This document shows, piece by piece, positions 1 through 5,650 of a DNA stretch of 5,824 nucleotides. Positions within the stretch are counted from its first letter, which is position 1. The number at the start of each line of letters is the position of its first letter. Below the pieces are notes generated by a model. That model was not told where the DNA came from and ran no database searches. It worked only from the letters and a program-made list of their open reading frames with translations. This DNA is from Bryobacterales bacterium (GTDB lineage Bacteria > Acidobacteriota > Terriglobia > Bryobacterales > Bryobacteraceae), in contig PLGA01000617.1 of NCBI GenBank assembly GCA_003139735.1, positions 1-5,824 on the forward strand. Reading direction: 5' to 3'. The position numbers and the translations under genes were made by a program.

Positions 1-626
1 GGGACATTGGGAGGTGTGGGAACGTGAATGGGTCGGCGCCCGATGGTCTCGGCCACTCCATGCGTTCAAGTTTAGAATCGAGCAGACCGACGGAAGGTCG
101 TGAGGCTCCCTCTATCAATCCAACAGCGGACGCAAGGTCGTGACCTTCGCCTTCGCAGATGAAGGAAGATCCCCCCATATCATCCTGCTCGTCGGACCTT
201 GCCTCGATTGTGCGCTTCACTTAGTCTCCAGTCGAATCCCAGGTAGATTCTATGCAGCAGAAACCAGCAGCGCAGAAAAAGGTCTTCAAACGAGAATGTG
301 CCGATGAGATAGTCTCCTTCATGTCGGCCATTCCGATAAGTAGGTTGCCAGACGATAAACTGCATGTGATCTGTTTTCTCCCTCTACGCTTATTTGGGCT
401 TCGGAGGCAATCCGCCATGGTCTTGTTGTCTGTTCCAAAGTGCACACGCCGCGAGGCTCACCGCCCGGCAATCGCAGGCGGCCACGATCCCAACGGTGGT
501 TGCGAGATGGGCGACCGCGTCCATCAGGGTTGCTCCTCGGGGTCCGCCTTCGGCAGAGGCCACCCCAACAGAGCGCCCACTGTTTTTTGGACATCCAGCG
601 CTGAAACAGATGGGGGTGGACGAGAT
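1..626. other. gene-poor left region, no intact gene seen
   Basis: I could not support an intact coding region here. Open frames exist on both strands, the longest on the plus strand beginning at an ATG at 252, but none gives a protein I recognise and they lack a convincing ribosome binding site. The first 420 bases are about 54% G+C by hand count, lower than the operon to the right, which fits decayed or acquired non-coding DNA. It contains a short inverted repeat at 134-147, a direct repeat of AAGGTCGTGA (94-103 and 134-143), and A/T-richer stretches around 240-400. The plus-strand frame that starts at 252 runs into the recombinase remnant to the right, but its upstream part does not resemble a recombinase N-terminus. 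Confidence 0.5.
134..147. repeat. 14-bp inverted repeat AAGGTC-GT-GACCTT
   Basis: Two perfect 6-bp arms are separated by 2 bp. The left half is also part of a 10-bp direct repeat, AAGGTCGTGA, found at 94-103 and 134-143, exactly 40 bp apart. The symmetry is of the kind bound by dimeric regulators, but no gene start lies close enough to make this a clear operator. It could be chance. Confidence 0.3.
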
Positions 627-798
627 CTACCGGGCGTTCTCGGCAAAGGCCGCAAGGAACGCTGTCTTCCACTATGGAAGGACACGGCGGCCGATCCGCG
701 CGCATGGCTAGCTGCTAGGGATCCGGGGGCGGCTTTCCGTGCCTGAACTGTTTGTCAATGCCGAGGGATCTGCAATGTCTCGGGCGGGCTTCGAGTAA
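627..798 (+). pseudogene. fragment of a tyrosine recombinase (phage integrase/XerD family), frameshifted
   Basis: One plus-strand frame reads LGKGRKERCLPLWKDTAA followed by RAWLAARD (about 639-716). This closely resembles the beta-hairpin region of tyrosine recombinases, in which the lysine of the GKGRK turn contributes to catalysis. That frame stops at 744-746. The next frame continues with PELFVNAEGSAMSRAGFE (742-795) and then a TAA at 796-798. This is the segment that normally follows in the same family, a few residues before the HxLRH box. The two halves are therefore in different frames, implying an indel between about 715 and 742. The box I arginine region, the HxLRH box and the nucleophilic tyrosine were not found in any frame nearby, so only a small middle piece of the catalytic domain remains. 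I infer a decayed integrase or transposase-like recombinase left by a mobile element. The end points are approximate. Confidence 0.55.
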
Positions 799-917
799 GC
801 GGCCTGCATTCTTTGCCGGCATTGGTGGTCGGTTCACTGCTTCCAGAGTGCTGGCGTACCGCCGGTCCGAGGCTCTGACGCAACCGCTCGACAGCATCGG
901 GCGTGAAATCCAGGGAT

Positions 918-1802
918 TCAGGGGCGTGGATAACCCTCCTCTCGACGACCGGGTTCTGGGGCAACTGAAATGTTCCAGTTACCTCTCGCGCCCAGCCCGC
1001 GGTAATTCACCAGCTCGATCCCGTTGCGCTCCACGGCTTCCCGCACTTCGCGCGAGACCAGAGCTTCGAGTTCGCGCTCCCGGCTCTCCTTCAAGCGTGT
1101 CCGCGCGTTGCGCAGGGCTTCGCCGCAGCGGCCGGGATGGCACATCAACTCCGTACTGCCTTCCGGAAGGGCGCCGATCAGGTCGACCAGTTCGGCCGTG
1201 CGGAATCGGCCCGTGATCTGGAAGCCCGCGAAATGGCCGGTGGTCTTGCAGCCATGTCTCGCCAGGACGCCCTGGAACCGCGGGCGCAACAGGCCCAACG
1301 CGCGGCTGGTCAGGCGCTTCAACGGCGGAACGGGCAGCGCGTTGAGGGGAAAATCGAACGGCCGGCGCACCCAAACGATGCCGAACTCCTGGCCGATCCG
1401 AGCCACGGCGTCGAGAACCGGCGGCGCCAGGTGCGTGTGCTTATGGGTATCGAGATGCGTGGGGCGCACTCCGGCGTCCACGATGCGCCGGACCTGGGCG
1501 CGCAACTCGTCGAACACGCGGATCTGGCGGCGGGCCATGGCCGCGAGCAGTTTCGCGACGGTCGGCGGAAGCGGTTGGCCGGTCAGCGTCGAACGCCCTC
1601 CCACCAAGACCAGGTGCGCGCCGATATCGAGGGTGGGAGTCTCGCGCGCCAGCCGCACGGCGTCTTCGAACGCGGCGCCGTTGGCCATCAACGTGGTCGC
1701 CGTGAGGATGCCGTGGAGGTGGGCTTCCACAATCCCCTGGTTCACGTCAGGCGTGAAGCCGAAATCGTCGGCGTTGACCACCAGTTGTTTTCGGAAGCTC
1801 AA
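918..1802 (-). CDS. ChbG/HpnK-family (YdjC-like) carbohydrate deacetylase
   Basis: This 294-residue protein belongs to the ChbG/HpnK family, metal-dependent deacetylases that remove N-acetyl groups from sugars such as chito-oligosaccharides (ChbG), or that are linked to hopanoid modification (HpnK). Seen in the sequence: VVNADDFGF at 8-16 with the paired aspartates D12/D13; GAHLVL at 61-66 with H63; THLDTHKHTHLAPP at 115-128, carrying the remaining metal and active-site histidines; and ELMCHPG at 218-224 with the conserved H222. The family fold normally ends near the NYRGL at 266-270, as in ChbG's SYRDV. This protein continues for about 24 residues of Gly/Arg/Pro-rich sequence. The start is a TTG at 1802-1800 that overlaps the mlaD stop as TTGA. 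It gives MSFRKQLVVNADDFG, matching the usual family N-terminus, and no later start preserves the metal site except a GTG at 1781. No strong ribosome site is visible, consistent with translational coupling. The substrate cannot be told from sequence. Confidence 0.9.
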   Translation of the reverse strand: MSFRKQLVVNADDFGFTPDVNQGIVEAHLHGILTATTLMANGAAFEDAVRLARETPTLDIGAHLVLVGGRSTLTGQPLPPTVAKLLAAMARRQIRVFDELRAQVRRIVDAGVRPTHLDTHKHTHLAPPVLDAVARIGQEFGIVWVRRPFDFPLNALPVPPLKRLTSRALGLLRPRFQGVLARHGCKTTGHFAGFQITGRFRTAELVDLIGALPEGSTELMCHPGRCGEALRNARTRLKESRERELEALVSREVREAVERNGIELVNYRGLGARGNWNISVAPEPGRREEGYPRP

Positions 1803-2872
1803 AATAGCGTCAGCCGGATGGTCAGGAACTTCTTGGGATTGGCGCGCATGTCCTTGGCGAGCGACTGAAATTCGCGCGTCGCGCCGTTGAGCGAATCGAA
1901 AAGGGCCGGGTTCACCATCAACTGGCCCAATGTGCCCTGGCCGGAATTCATCTTGTCGACGGTGAGGTTCAGCTTGGCCGCCAGTTCGTCGAGCTTCTGG
2001 TAAAGCTGGTCGTCCTTGACCAGTTTCCCGGCCGTGCCCTTGCCGGCGTTGACGTCCGCGACCAGCCCATGAATCTCGTCGATGGTCTGCTTGGCCTCAT
2101 CGTAGAGGGCCGGATCTTTGAGCAGCTTGCCCGCGGTACCCTGGCCGGCCTGCATGTCGGCCAGCATGGTATCGATGCGTTTGATGGGCGCACGAATTTC
2201 TTCATACAACGACGGGTCATAGATCAGCTTGCTGAGGGTACCGCCGCCGCCGCGCACGTCCGCCAGCAGTTTCTGGCCTTCGCCGGCGATGTCGTTAAGC
2301 CGATTGTAGAGTTCCTCGTCCTTGATGAACTTCCCGAGATTGCCGTGGCCTTGTTCCACCCCCTGGAGCAGCCTGTCCAAGCGGTCCACGAGGGATTGGA
2401 ACCCTCCCATGAGGTTGGCGGTCTGGGCCATCAATTCCGGGATGTCCTGCGCCTGCAGGCTAGCCACCTCACCGCCTTCCTGCACATGCTCCGAGCCGCG
2501 GCCCTTGGTGATGTTGATGAACTTATCGCCCAGCAGATTGGACGCGGCGATGCCCGCCACCGAATCCACCGGGATGTCGGACAGGAATTGCCGTTTCACG
2601 AGCATGTCGAACTCGATGGTGCGCTTGGGGTCGCGCGAACCGGTGAGTTGCAGCTTGTCCAGGTAGCCGATGGCGATGCCGTTCAGCCGCACCGGCGTGC
2701 CCTCCACCAAACCGGAGGCGTCGTCCATGTACGTGCGCAACGTGGCGTTGCGCGTGAAGATTCCTTTCGAGCTGGTGAGCAGGAAGACCAGAACGAACAG
2801 AATGATAAATCCGCCGCCGGCCAGGATTCCGACCTTCAGCTGCGACCATTGGATTTTGCGCCGGTCCGCCAT
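1799..2872 (-). CDS. mlaD: MlaD-type MCE-domain lipid transporter substrate-binding protein
   Basis: A 357-residue MlaD-family protein. It has a short basic N-terminus, one transmembrane anchor at about 13-33 (VGILAGGGFIILFVLVFLL), and an MCE domain at about 40-122. The domain is recognisable by DDASGLVEGTPVRLNGIAIG (50-69) and by SNLLGDKFINIT (111-122). MCE domains form hexameric rings in the periplasm with a central lipid pore, attached to an MlaE/MlaF complex. A helical region (144-174) and five repeats of 34 residues (175-346) follow the domain; E. coli MlaD lacks these, being only about half this length. The repeats probably extend the assembly toward the outer membrane. The ATG at 2872 follows the upstream ATPase stop after 2 nt, with a weak GGCGGAA-like site upstream. 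The open frame continues upstream for 158 codons, but that part is antiphase to the ATPase gene and not family-like. The stop overlaps the deacetylase start by 4 nt. Confidence 0.93.
   Translation of the reverse strand: MADRRKIQWSQLKVGILAGGGFIILFVLVFLLTSSKGIFTRNATLRTYMDDASGLVEGTPVRLNGIAIGYLDKLQLTGSRDPKRTIEFDMLVKRQFLSDIPVDSVAGIAASNLLGDKFINITKGRGSEHVQEGGEVASLQAQDIPELMAQTANLMGGFQSLVDRLDRLLQGVEQGHGNLGKFIKDEELYNRLNDIAGEGQKLLADVRGGGGTLSKLIYDPSLYEEIRAPIKRIDTMLADMQAGQGTAGKLLKDPALYDEAKQTIDEIHGLVADVNAGKGTAGKLVKDDQLYQKLDELAAKLNLTVDKMNSGQGTLGQLMVNPALFDSLNGATREFQSLAKDMRANPKKFLTIRLTLF
1835..2350 (-). repeat. five tandem 34-residue repeats in the MlaD C-terminal region
   Basis: Repeat starts fall at residues 175, 209, 243, 277 and 311 of the MlaD-like protein, a spacing of exactly 34 residues (102 bp) each time. 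The consensus is G-x-G-T-x-G-K-L-x-x-D-x-x-L-Y, then a roughly 20-residue amphipathic helix, and usually a D-[VM]-x-x-G turn into the next unit. Examples are GQGTAGKLLKDPALYDEA (243-260) and GKGTAGKLVKDDQLYQKL (277-294). The first unit has GHGN, the second GGGT and the last GQLMVNPALF, so the two ends are more diverged than the middle units. This motif is familiar from MlaD-like proteins outside the gammaproteobacteria. Its exact structural role is inferred. Confidence 0.9.
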
Positions 2873-2874
2873 GA

Positions 2875-3699
2875 TTAGTTCCGCCGCTTCACGAATCTGG
2901 AAATATAAGGGTCCGTGGACGCTTCCAGCAGTTCCTGACCGCCTTCGAAGATCAGCCGGCCTTCCTGAAGCACCATGAATGTCGTACTCAAGTCCTGCCC
3001 GCCGCCGTGGCGGGCGAGTTCCAACCGCCCTTGTTCCGAATTGTAGCGGAAATTCGCCATCAGGTTGCCGTCCTGATAACGGTAGGTCACCATCAGGGTG
3101 GTGGTCTTGGCCATGTCCCTCTCTTTGATGAGCAGCGCCATGATGGTGTGGGCGGTGATGGGGTCGAGACCGGCGGTGGGCGAATCGTAGAGGATCAGGG
3201 GCGGCGCGGTCACTACGGCGCGCGCGATGGCGGCGCGCCGGCGCATGCCGCCCGAAAGCTCGGACGGGAATTTCTCCAGCGTGCCGCCCAGTTCGACGAA
3301 ATCGAGAGCCTGCGCCACCCGGAGATGGACCTCCTGCTTGGGGCACTTCACGGTTTTCTGGTTCCGCAACGGGTACGCCACGTTCTCCTCGATAGTCAGG
3401 GAATCGAACAGCGCGCTCTCCTGGAAGAGCATGCCCATCCTGGCGCGAACGTCGAAGAGATCTTTCTCGCGCATGGCCGTCAGTTCCTGTCCGAAGGCGT
3501 AGATCCTGCCGGAATCCGGTTTCACGAGGCCCAGGGCCGCTTTGAGCAGCACGGTTTTCCCGCTGCCCGCGGCGCCGAGAATGGCACGGGATTCGCCCTC
3601 GAACGCCTGGAACGAGACGTTCGAAAGCGCCGCCACGCCGTCGAATGTCACGGTGACGTCTTCAAAACGCAGGACTGAGATGCCGGATGGATCGGACAT
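2875..3699 (-). CDS. mlaF: MlaF-type ABC transporter ATP-binding protein with altered catalytic residues
   Basis: A 274-residue ABC ATPase that would power the MCE lipid transporter from the cytoplasmic face, paired with MlaE. Domains in order: Walker A GAAGSGKT (42-49); Q-loop MLFQESALFDSLTIEENV (90-107, Q93), the MlaF-like form; signature LSGGMRRR (148-155); Walker B LILYDS (168-173); D-loop AGLD (176-179). Two key positions are changed. The catalytic glutamate after the Walker B aspartate is Ser173 (TCG), and the switch-loop histidine is Tyr206 (TAC) in MVTYRYQDG. A roughly 20-residue segment rich in charged and glycine residues (about 218-237) separates the switch loop from the TFMVLQEGRLIFEGG strand. 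Its start is an ATG at 3699-3697 that shares one base with the mlaE stop (TGATG), with GGGGTG 7 nt upstream. ATP binding and dimer signature motifs remain intact, so it is unlikely to be a pseudogene; slow hydrolysis or a changed catalytic arrangement is inferred. Confidence 0.93.
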   Translation of the reverse strand: MSDPSGISVLRFEDVTVTFDGVAALSNVSFQAFEGESRAILGAAGSGKTVLLKAALGLVKPDSGRIYAFGQELTAMREKDLFDVRARMGMLFQESALFDSLTIEENVAYPLRNQKTVKCPKQEVHLRVAQALDFVELGGTLEKFPSELSGGMRRRAAIARAVVTAPPLILYDSPTAGLDPITAHTIMALLIKERDMAKTTTLMVTYRYQDGNLMANFRYNSEQGRLELARHGGGQDLSTTFMVLQEGRLIFEGGQELLEASTDPYISRFVKRRN

Positions 3700-4490
3700 C
3701 AGCTCGCACCCCAGACGAAGACTTTGGTGATCATTAAATCCAGAACAAAAATCAGGACCGTGGCCGCCACCATGGCCTGCGTGGTGGCGCGGCCCACTCC
3801 CTGCGTGCCTCCCGAAGCGCGCAGCCCGTAGAAGCACCCGATCAGCGCAATCACGACGGCGAACGCCAGGGGCTTCGCCAGGCCCTGCGCCACGTCGTTC
3901 CACTCGAGCACCCGCCAGGCGGTCGACCAGAACTGCCGGGACGAAAGGTTCAGGTAGAGCACAGCGATCAGCCAGCCGCCCACCATGCCCACGAAATCGG
4001 CGATGATCGTCAACAGCGGAAGCATGAAGGAGGTCGCCAGCAGCCTGGGTGTCACGAGTTTCTGCACCGGGTCGGTACCGAGCGCGCGCATGGCGTCGAT
4101 TTGCTCGGTCACCTTCATGGACCCGAGTTCGCTGGCGATGCCCGACGCGTTGCGGCCGGCAACCATGACGGCGGTGAGAACCGGTCCCAATTCGCGCACC
4201 AGGGTGATGGAGACAATGCTGCCGGTCTGATTGACCTGGCCGTAATTCGCCAGCGCGCGGGACATTTGCAGCGCCATGACGGCGCCGCTGAAGAAACCGA
4301 TCAGCGCCGAGATGGGGAGGCTGCCGACCCCGATGGCGTCCATTTGAAGCGCAATATCGTCGCCGTAGTGGGGGGAACGGAATATGTTCCGGAAGGCGGC
4401 GCCTGTAAGAACGAAGAACTCCTGAACCGCGAAAACCGGCGCTTTCAGCAAGTCGAACAATGGGGTCGGTCCTGACTTCGATGCTACCAT
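3699..4490 (-). CDS. mlaE: MlaE/YrbE-type ABC transporter permease
   Basis: A 263-residue inner-membrane permease, close to the usual MlaE length of about 260. It dimerises beneath the MCE ring and is driven by the ATPase encoded next. Diagnostic features are an amphipathic N-terminal region (about 10-50); a hydrophobic segment at about 56-76; the hallmark block beginning RELGPVLTAVMVAGRNASG (99-117) and running through ELGSMKVTEQIDAM (121-134), which contains the coupling-loop E-Q; and hydrophobic segments at about 150-180, 206-223 and 240-260. The SGGTQGVGRATT segment (226-237) before the last helix is also typical. It is the first gene of the operon and ends in a 1-nt overlap with the ATPase start. 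The ATG at 4490 is the only start giving full family length. No good Shine-Dalgarno sequence precedes it, and its 5' end faces that of the peptidase gene only 20 bp away. Confidence 0.94.
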   Translation of the reverse strand: MVASKSGPTPLFDLLKAPVFAVQEFFVLTGAAFRNIFRSPHYGDDIALQMDAIGVGSLPISALIGFFSGAVMALQMSRALANYGQVNQTGSIVSITLVRELGPVLTAVMVAGRNASGIASELGSMKVTEQIDAMRALGTDPVQKLVTPRLLATSFMLPLLTIIADFVGMVGGWLIAVLYLNLSSRQFWSTAWRVLEWNDVAQGLAKPLAFAVVIALIGCFYGLRASGGTQGVGRATTQAMVAATVLIFVLDLMITKVFVWGAS

Positions 4491-4510
4491 ACAACCAGGA
4501 ACTCGGACCT
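4482..4510. promoter_or_regulatory. compact divergent start region between mlaE and the peptidase gene
   Basis: Only 20 bp (4491-4510) separate the mlaE ATG from the preferred peptidase GTG. A plus-strand extended -10-like sequence, TGC-TACCAT, lies at 4482-4490, overlapping the first codons of mlaE. It would place a transcript start near 4497, just before the peptidase. I see no convincing -35 element and no clear minus-strand promoter, so the mlaE promoter probably lies inside the peptidase coding sequence. This call rests mainly on geometry. Confidence 0.3.
4497..4500 (+). promoter_or_regulatory. AGGA ribosome binding site supporting the GTG start at 4511
   Basis: AGGA sits 10 nt before the GTG at 4511. 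The alternative in-frame ATGs at 4460 and 4481 have nothing similar upstream. This, and the family N-terminus, favour the GTG. The spacing is slightly long. Confidence 0.4.
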
Positions 4511-5461
4511 GTGAAAGGACTTACGGACATCGCCGGCATTCGCGTCGGTCACATTTCGGACTATGCGGGCGTCACCGGCTGCACCGCTATCCTGTGCGAG
4601 GAAGGGGCGGTGGGCGGGGTGGACATCCGCGGATCGGCCACCGGGACGGAGGAAATCGCCACGCTCGATCCGGGGCATGTGACGCCCCAGGTGCACGGCA
4701 TCGTGCTGGCGGGGGGAAGCGCCTTCGGCCTGGAGGCGGCCTCGGGCGTGAGGCGCTACCTGGAACACCGGGGCTTCGGATACGCCACGGGAGCGGCCAA
4801 GGTTCCCATTGTTCCGGCGGCGATTCTGTACGACCTGGGCATCGGCAAGGCTAGCGTACGGCCCACGGCGGCGATGGGCGAGGCAGCGGCGGCGGCCGCG
4901 ACGGACGATGCAGTGAAGGAAGGCTGCGTAGGCGCGGGAACCGGGGCCACGGTCGGCAAGATTTTCGGCATGGGAAGGGCGATGAAGTCGGGCGTCGGTT
5001 CCTTCACGGTGGAGCTTTCCGGGGGCGTACTGGTTGCGGCGCTGGTGGCGGTGAACGCTCTGGGCGACGTACGGGACCCGGCCACGGGAAAGATTATCGC
5101 CGGAGCGCGCAAGACCGCGGCTGGCCGTGAATTCGCCGATAGCAACGAACAGATGATGCGCGGAGCCGGCCCGGGAGGCGCGGGGCGCGGCAATACCACG
5201 CTGGCCGTGGCCGCCACCAATGCGCGGCTCACCAAGGTGCAGGCGACGAAGCTGGCGCAGTTTGCGAGCCTGGGCGTGGCGCGGGCCATTTACCCCGTCA
5301 ACACGATGTTCGACGGCGACACGACCTTCGCGCTTTCGCTGGGGACCAGGACGGCCGACATCAACACGCTGGGAGTGGCGGCGGCCGAAGCCGTGGCGCA
5401 AGCCATCCTGCGGGCGGTGAAATTCGCCAAGACGCTGGGGGGCGTGCCGGGGCTGGGGTAA
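4511..5461 (+). CDS. P1-family (DmpA/NylC-like) self-processing peptidase
   Basis: Counted from the GTG at 4511, this is a 316-residue member of peptidase family P1 (Ntn-hydrolase-like fold). The group includes the aminopeptidase DmpA, beta-aminopeptidases and the nylon-oligomer hydrolase NylC. These enzymes are made as precursors that cut themselves to expose an N-terminal nucleophile. Seen here: KGLTDIAGIRVGH at the start; TGCTAILCEEGAVGGVDIRG (22-41); the glycine-rich VLAGGSAFGLEAASGV (65-80); VPIVPAAILYDLGIG (98-112); VGAGTGATVGK (140-150); VNALGDVRDPATGKI (181-195); and GRGNTTLAVAATNARLTK (225-242). Cleavage is expected between N228 and T229 (codons 5192-5197), making T229 the nucleophile as in NylC, whereas DmpA uses serine. 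No signal peptide is seen, so a cytoplasmic location is likely. In-frame ATGs at 4481 and 4460 would add 10 or 17 residues but overlap the mlaE start and add nothing family-like. The natural substrate cannot be predicted. Confidence 0.9.
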   Translation: MKGLTDIAGIRVGHISDYAGVTGCTAILCEEGAVGGVDIRGSATGTEEIATLDPGHVTPQVHGIVLAGGSAFGLEAASGVRRYLEHRGFGYATGAAKVPIVPAAILYDLGIGKASVRPTAAMGEAAAAAATDDAVKEGCVGAGTGATVGKIFGMGRAMKSGVGSFTVELSGGVLVAALVAVNALGDVRDPATGKIIAGARKTAAGREFADSNEQMMRGAGPGGAGRGNTTLAVAATNARLTKVQATKLAQFASLGVARAIYPVNTMFDGDTTFALSLGTRTADINTLGVAAAEAVAQAILRAVKFAKTLGGVPGLG

Positions 5462-5476
5462 GACGGGACCGGCGGC

Positions 5477-5586
5477 GGATTGGGTTCGTTTGGCGCCGCG
5501 GGGGGCGGTGCGTCCGGGGGCAAGAGGAACGCCGGCGTGGATTGGGTTCGTTTGGTGCATTTGCGCCGGACAGTGGAAGAATGCAG
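5477..5586. repeat. 110-bp composite direct repeat, copy 1 (two 17-bp cores)
   Basis: This unit contains the core GGATTGGGTTCGTTTGG at 5477-5493 and again at 5539-5555, 62 bp apart. It ends with GGAAGAATGCAG. A second unit lies exactly 174 bp downstream. By hand alignment the two 110-bp units match gaplessly at about 93 positions, and most differences lie outside the cores. The unit begins 16 bp after the peptidase stop and shows no coding signature. The opposite strand reads as peptides like PNEPNP or TNPI, which I associate with intergenic repeats in some Acidobacteriota. Confidence 0.85.
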
Positions 5587-5620
5587 GCGGGCCCACGGAG
5601 GGCGCGGGCGCCGGGCCCGC
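5587..5620. repeat. GC-rich nested palindrome between the two repeat units
   Basis: The outer arms are perfect 8-bp complements: GCGGGCCC at 5587-5594 and GGGCCCGC at 5613-5620. Inside them, GGCG (5601-5604) and CGCC (5609-5612) can pair around a CGGG loop, with a 6-nt bulge on the left side. It could act as a transcription-slowing or RNA-stabilising hairpin after the peptidase gene. There is no T-run, so it is not a standard intrinsic terminator. Confidence 0.5.
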
Positions 5621-5650
5621 AATCACCGCGGGCACCCCCCGCCCCACCGG

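Noticed and set aside
252..746. 164-residue plus-strand open frame in the left region
   Set aside because: Only its last third resembles a protein family, and that part is a broken recombinase fragment. The N-terminal part is unrecognised and poorly supported.
963..980. AACTGAAATGTTCCAGTT as a terminator hairpin
   Set aside because: It lies within the deacetylase coding sequence, pairing is imperfect with almost no loop, and no T-run follows on the transcribed strand.
2873..3346. Upstream open extension of the MlaD-like frame, giving a 515-residue protein
   Set aside because: The extra 158 codons are a shifted reading of the ATPase gene, rich in Arg, His and Gly with no family similarity. 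The ATG at 2872 gives a standard MlaD N-terminus with its membrane anchor.
1024..3678. Long plus-strand open frames opposite the operon (for example 1024-1890, 1137-1868, 2069-2878, 3007-3678)
   Set aside because: They are antisense to four well-recognised genes, have no recognisable domains, and are expected in high-GC DNA where stop codons are rare.
3702..4539. Upstream open extension of the ATPase frame, giving a 554-residue apparent permease-ATPase fusion
   Set aside because: The upstream part is an out-of-frame reading of mlaE and is not a permease sequence. The ATPase starts at the ATG at 3699.
4484..5647. 387-residue minus-strand open frame opposite the peptidase
   Set aside because: It is antisense to a clear P1 peptidase gene and its translation is low-complexity Arg/His/Pro-rich sequence without a known domain.
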